A stretch of DNA of 7,628 bases, from positions 1-7,628 of the forward strand of contig JAITHO010000080.1 in assembly GCA_031279915.1 (NCBI GenBank). The letters are read 5' to 3'. This document shows, piece by piece, positions 7,401-7,628 of the stretch (position 1 is its first letter; the number at the start of each line of letters is the position of its first letter). A program made the translations under genes and the position numbers. This DNA is from Tannerellaceae bacterium (GTDB lineage: Bacteria > Bacteroidota > Bacteroidia > Bacteroidales > Tannerellaceae). The notes under the pieces are model-generated. The model saw only the letters and a program-made list of their open reading frames with translations. It made no database searches and was not told where the DNA came from.

Positions 7401-7628
7401 AAACCTTCTCCACTGTGGAGAAAGCCTGTATTTTATAATTGAAAGCTTTCTCCACTATGGAGAAAGCTTGTATATTACCACTGAGAGCTTTCTCCACTAT
7501 GGAGAAAGTCTGTATCTTACATTTGAAAGCTTTCTCCACTGTGGAGAAAGCCTGTATATTGCATTTGAAAGCTTTCTCCACTATGGAGAAAGCTTGTATA
7601 TTACAACTGAGAGATTTCTCCACTGTGG
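7401..7628. repeat. 42-bp tandem array of hairpin-forming units
   Basis: The motif TTCTCCACT starts at 7406, 7448, 7490, 7532, 7574 and 7616, an exact 42-bp period for at least five full units and a sixth cut by the window edge. Each unit holds a palindrome with arms near AAGCTTTCTCCA and TGGAGAAAGCTT around a 3-base loop (CTA or CTG), then an AT-rich spacer of about 15-18 bp. The core arms are invariant across units, while the spacer and the loop's last base vary. The period divides by three, so frames stay open on both strands (14-residue repeats such as VEKAFKCNIQAFST on - and ESFLHYGESLYITT on +). I treat it as a non-coding minisatellite; the array probably continues beyond the window. 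Confidence 0.93.

Noticed and set aside
7401..7628. CRISPR array
   Set aside because: The regular 42-bp spacing suggests one, but the intervening sequences are similar to one another instead of unique, and too short for CRISPR spacers; no cas genes are seen.

Overview
The window looks like a chromosomal segment of a Bacteroidota bacterium, most likely order Bacteroidales. The evidence is a complete SusC-like/SusD-like outer-membrane gene pair, TAnnTTTG-type (Bacteroidetes -7) promoter elements ahead of several transcription units, and start codons preceded by A-rich sequence instead of a strong Shine-Dalgarno. All recognisable genes lie on the + strand.

Layout, left to right. (1) Positions 1-341 hold no confident gene: a possible divergent gene start at the left edge, a perfect 12-bp palindrome, and a good promoter. 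(2) 342-1052 encodes an exported, unusually cysteine-rich TPR protein. (3) 1053-1241 carries a 92-nt imperfect inverted repeat and then a -7 element. (4) 1242-2327 encodes alanine dehydrogenase (ald) with all catalytic residues intact. (5) 2328-2711 is a structured leader: a consensus -7 element, a 51-codon small ORF containing an (AG)19 microsatellite read as alternating Arg-Glu, and a very strong intrinsic terminator whose stem begins at the small ORF's stop codon. A second, weaker -7 element follows. (6) 2712-5672 (SusC-like TonB-dependent transporter) and 5700-7244 (SusD-like lipoprotein) form a two-gene operon 27 bp apart, closed by a strong terminator. (7) 7311-7628 has small GC-rich inverted repeats followed by a 42-bp-period tandem array of near-perfect hairpins that runs off the right edge.

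The SusC/SusD pair should form an outer-membrane import complex: the surface lipoprotein captures a glycan or peptide and the TonB-driven barrel imports it. No glycosidase, peptidase, SusE/F-type lipoprotein or sensor is in the window, so the substrate cannot be named. Ald (L-alanine to pyruvate and ammonia, or the reverse) and the TPR protein appear to be separate transcription units.

The most interesting signal is the susCD leader. Gain or loss of one AG unit would move the stop codon of the small ORF relative to the terminator, which suggests a phase-variable attenuator controlling the transporter. This is inference from sequence geometry only. The second is the palindromic minisatellite downstream, whose period equals four helical turns and whose invariant part is the hairpin core.
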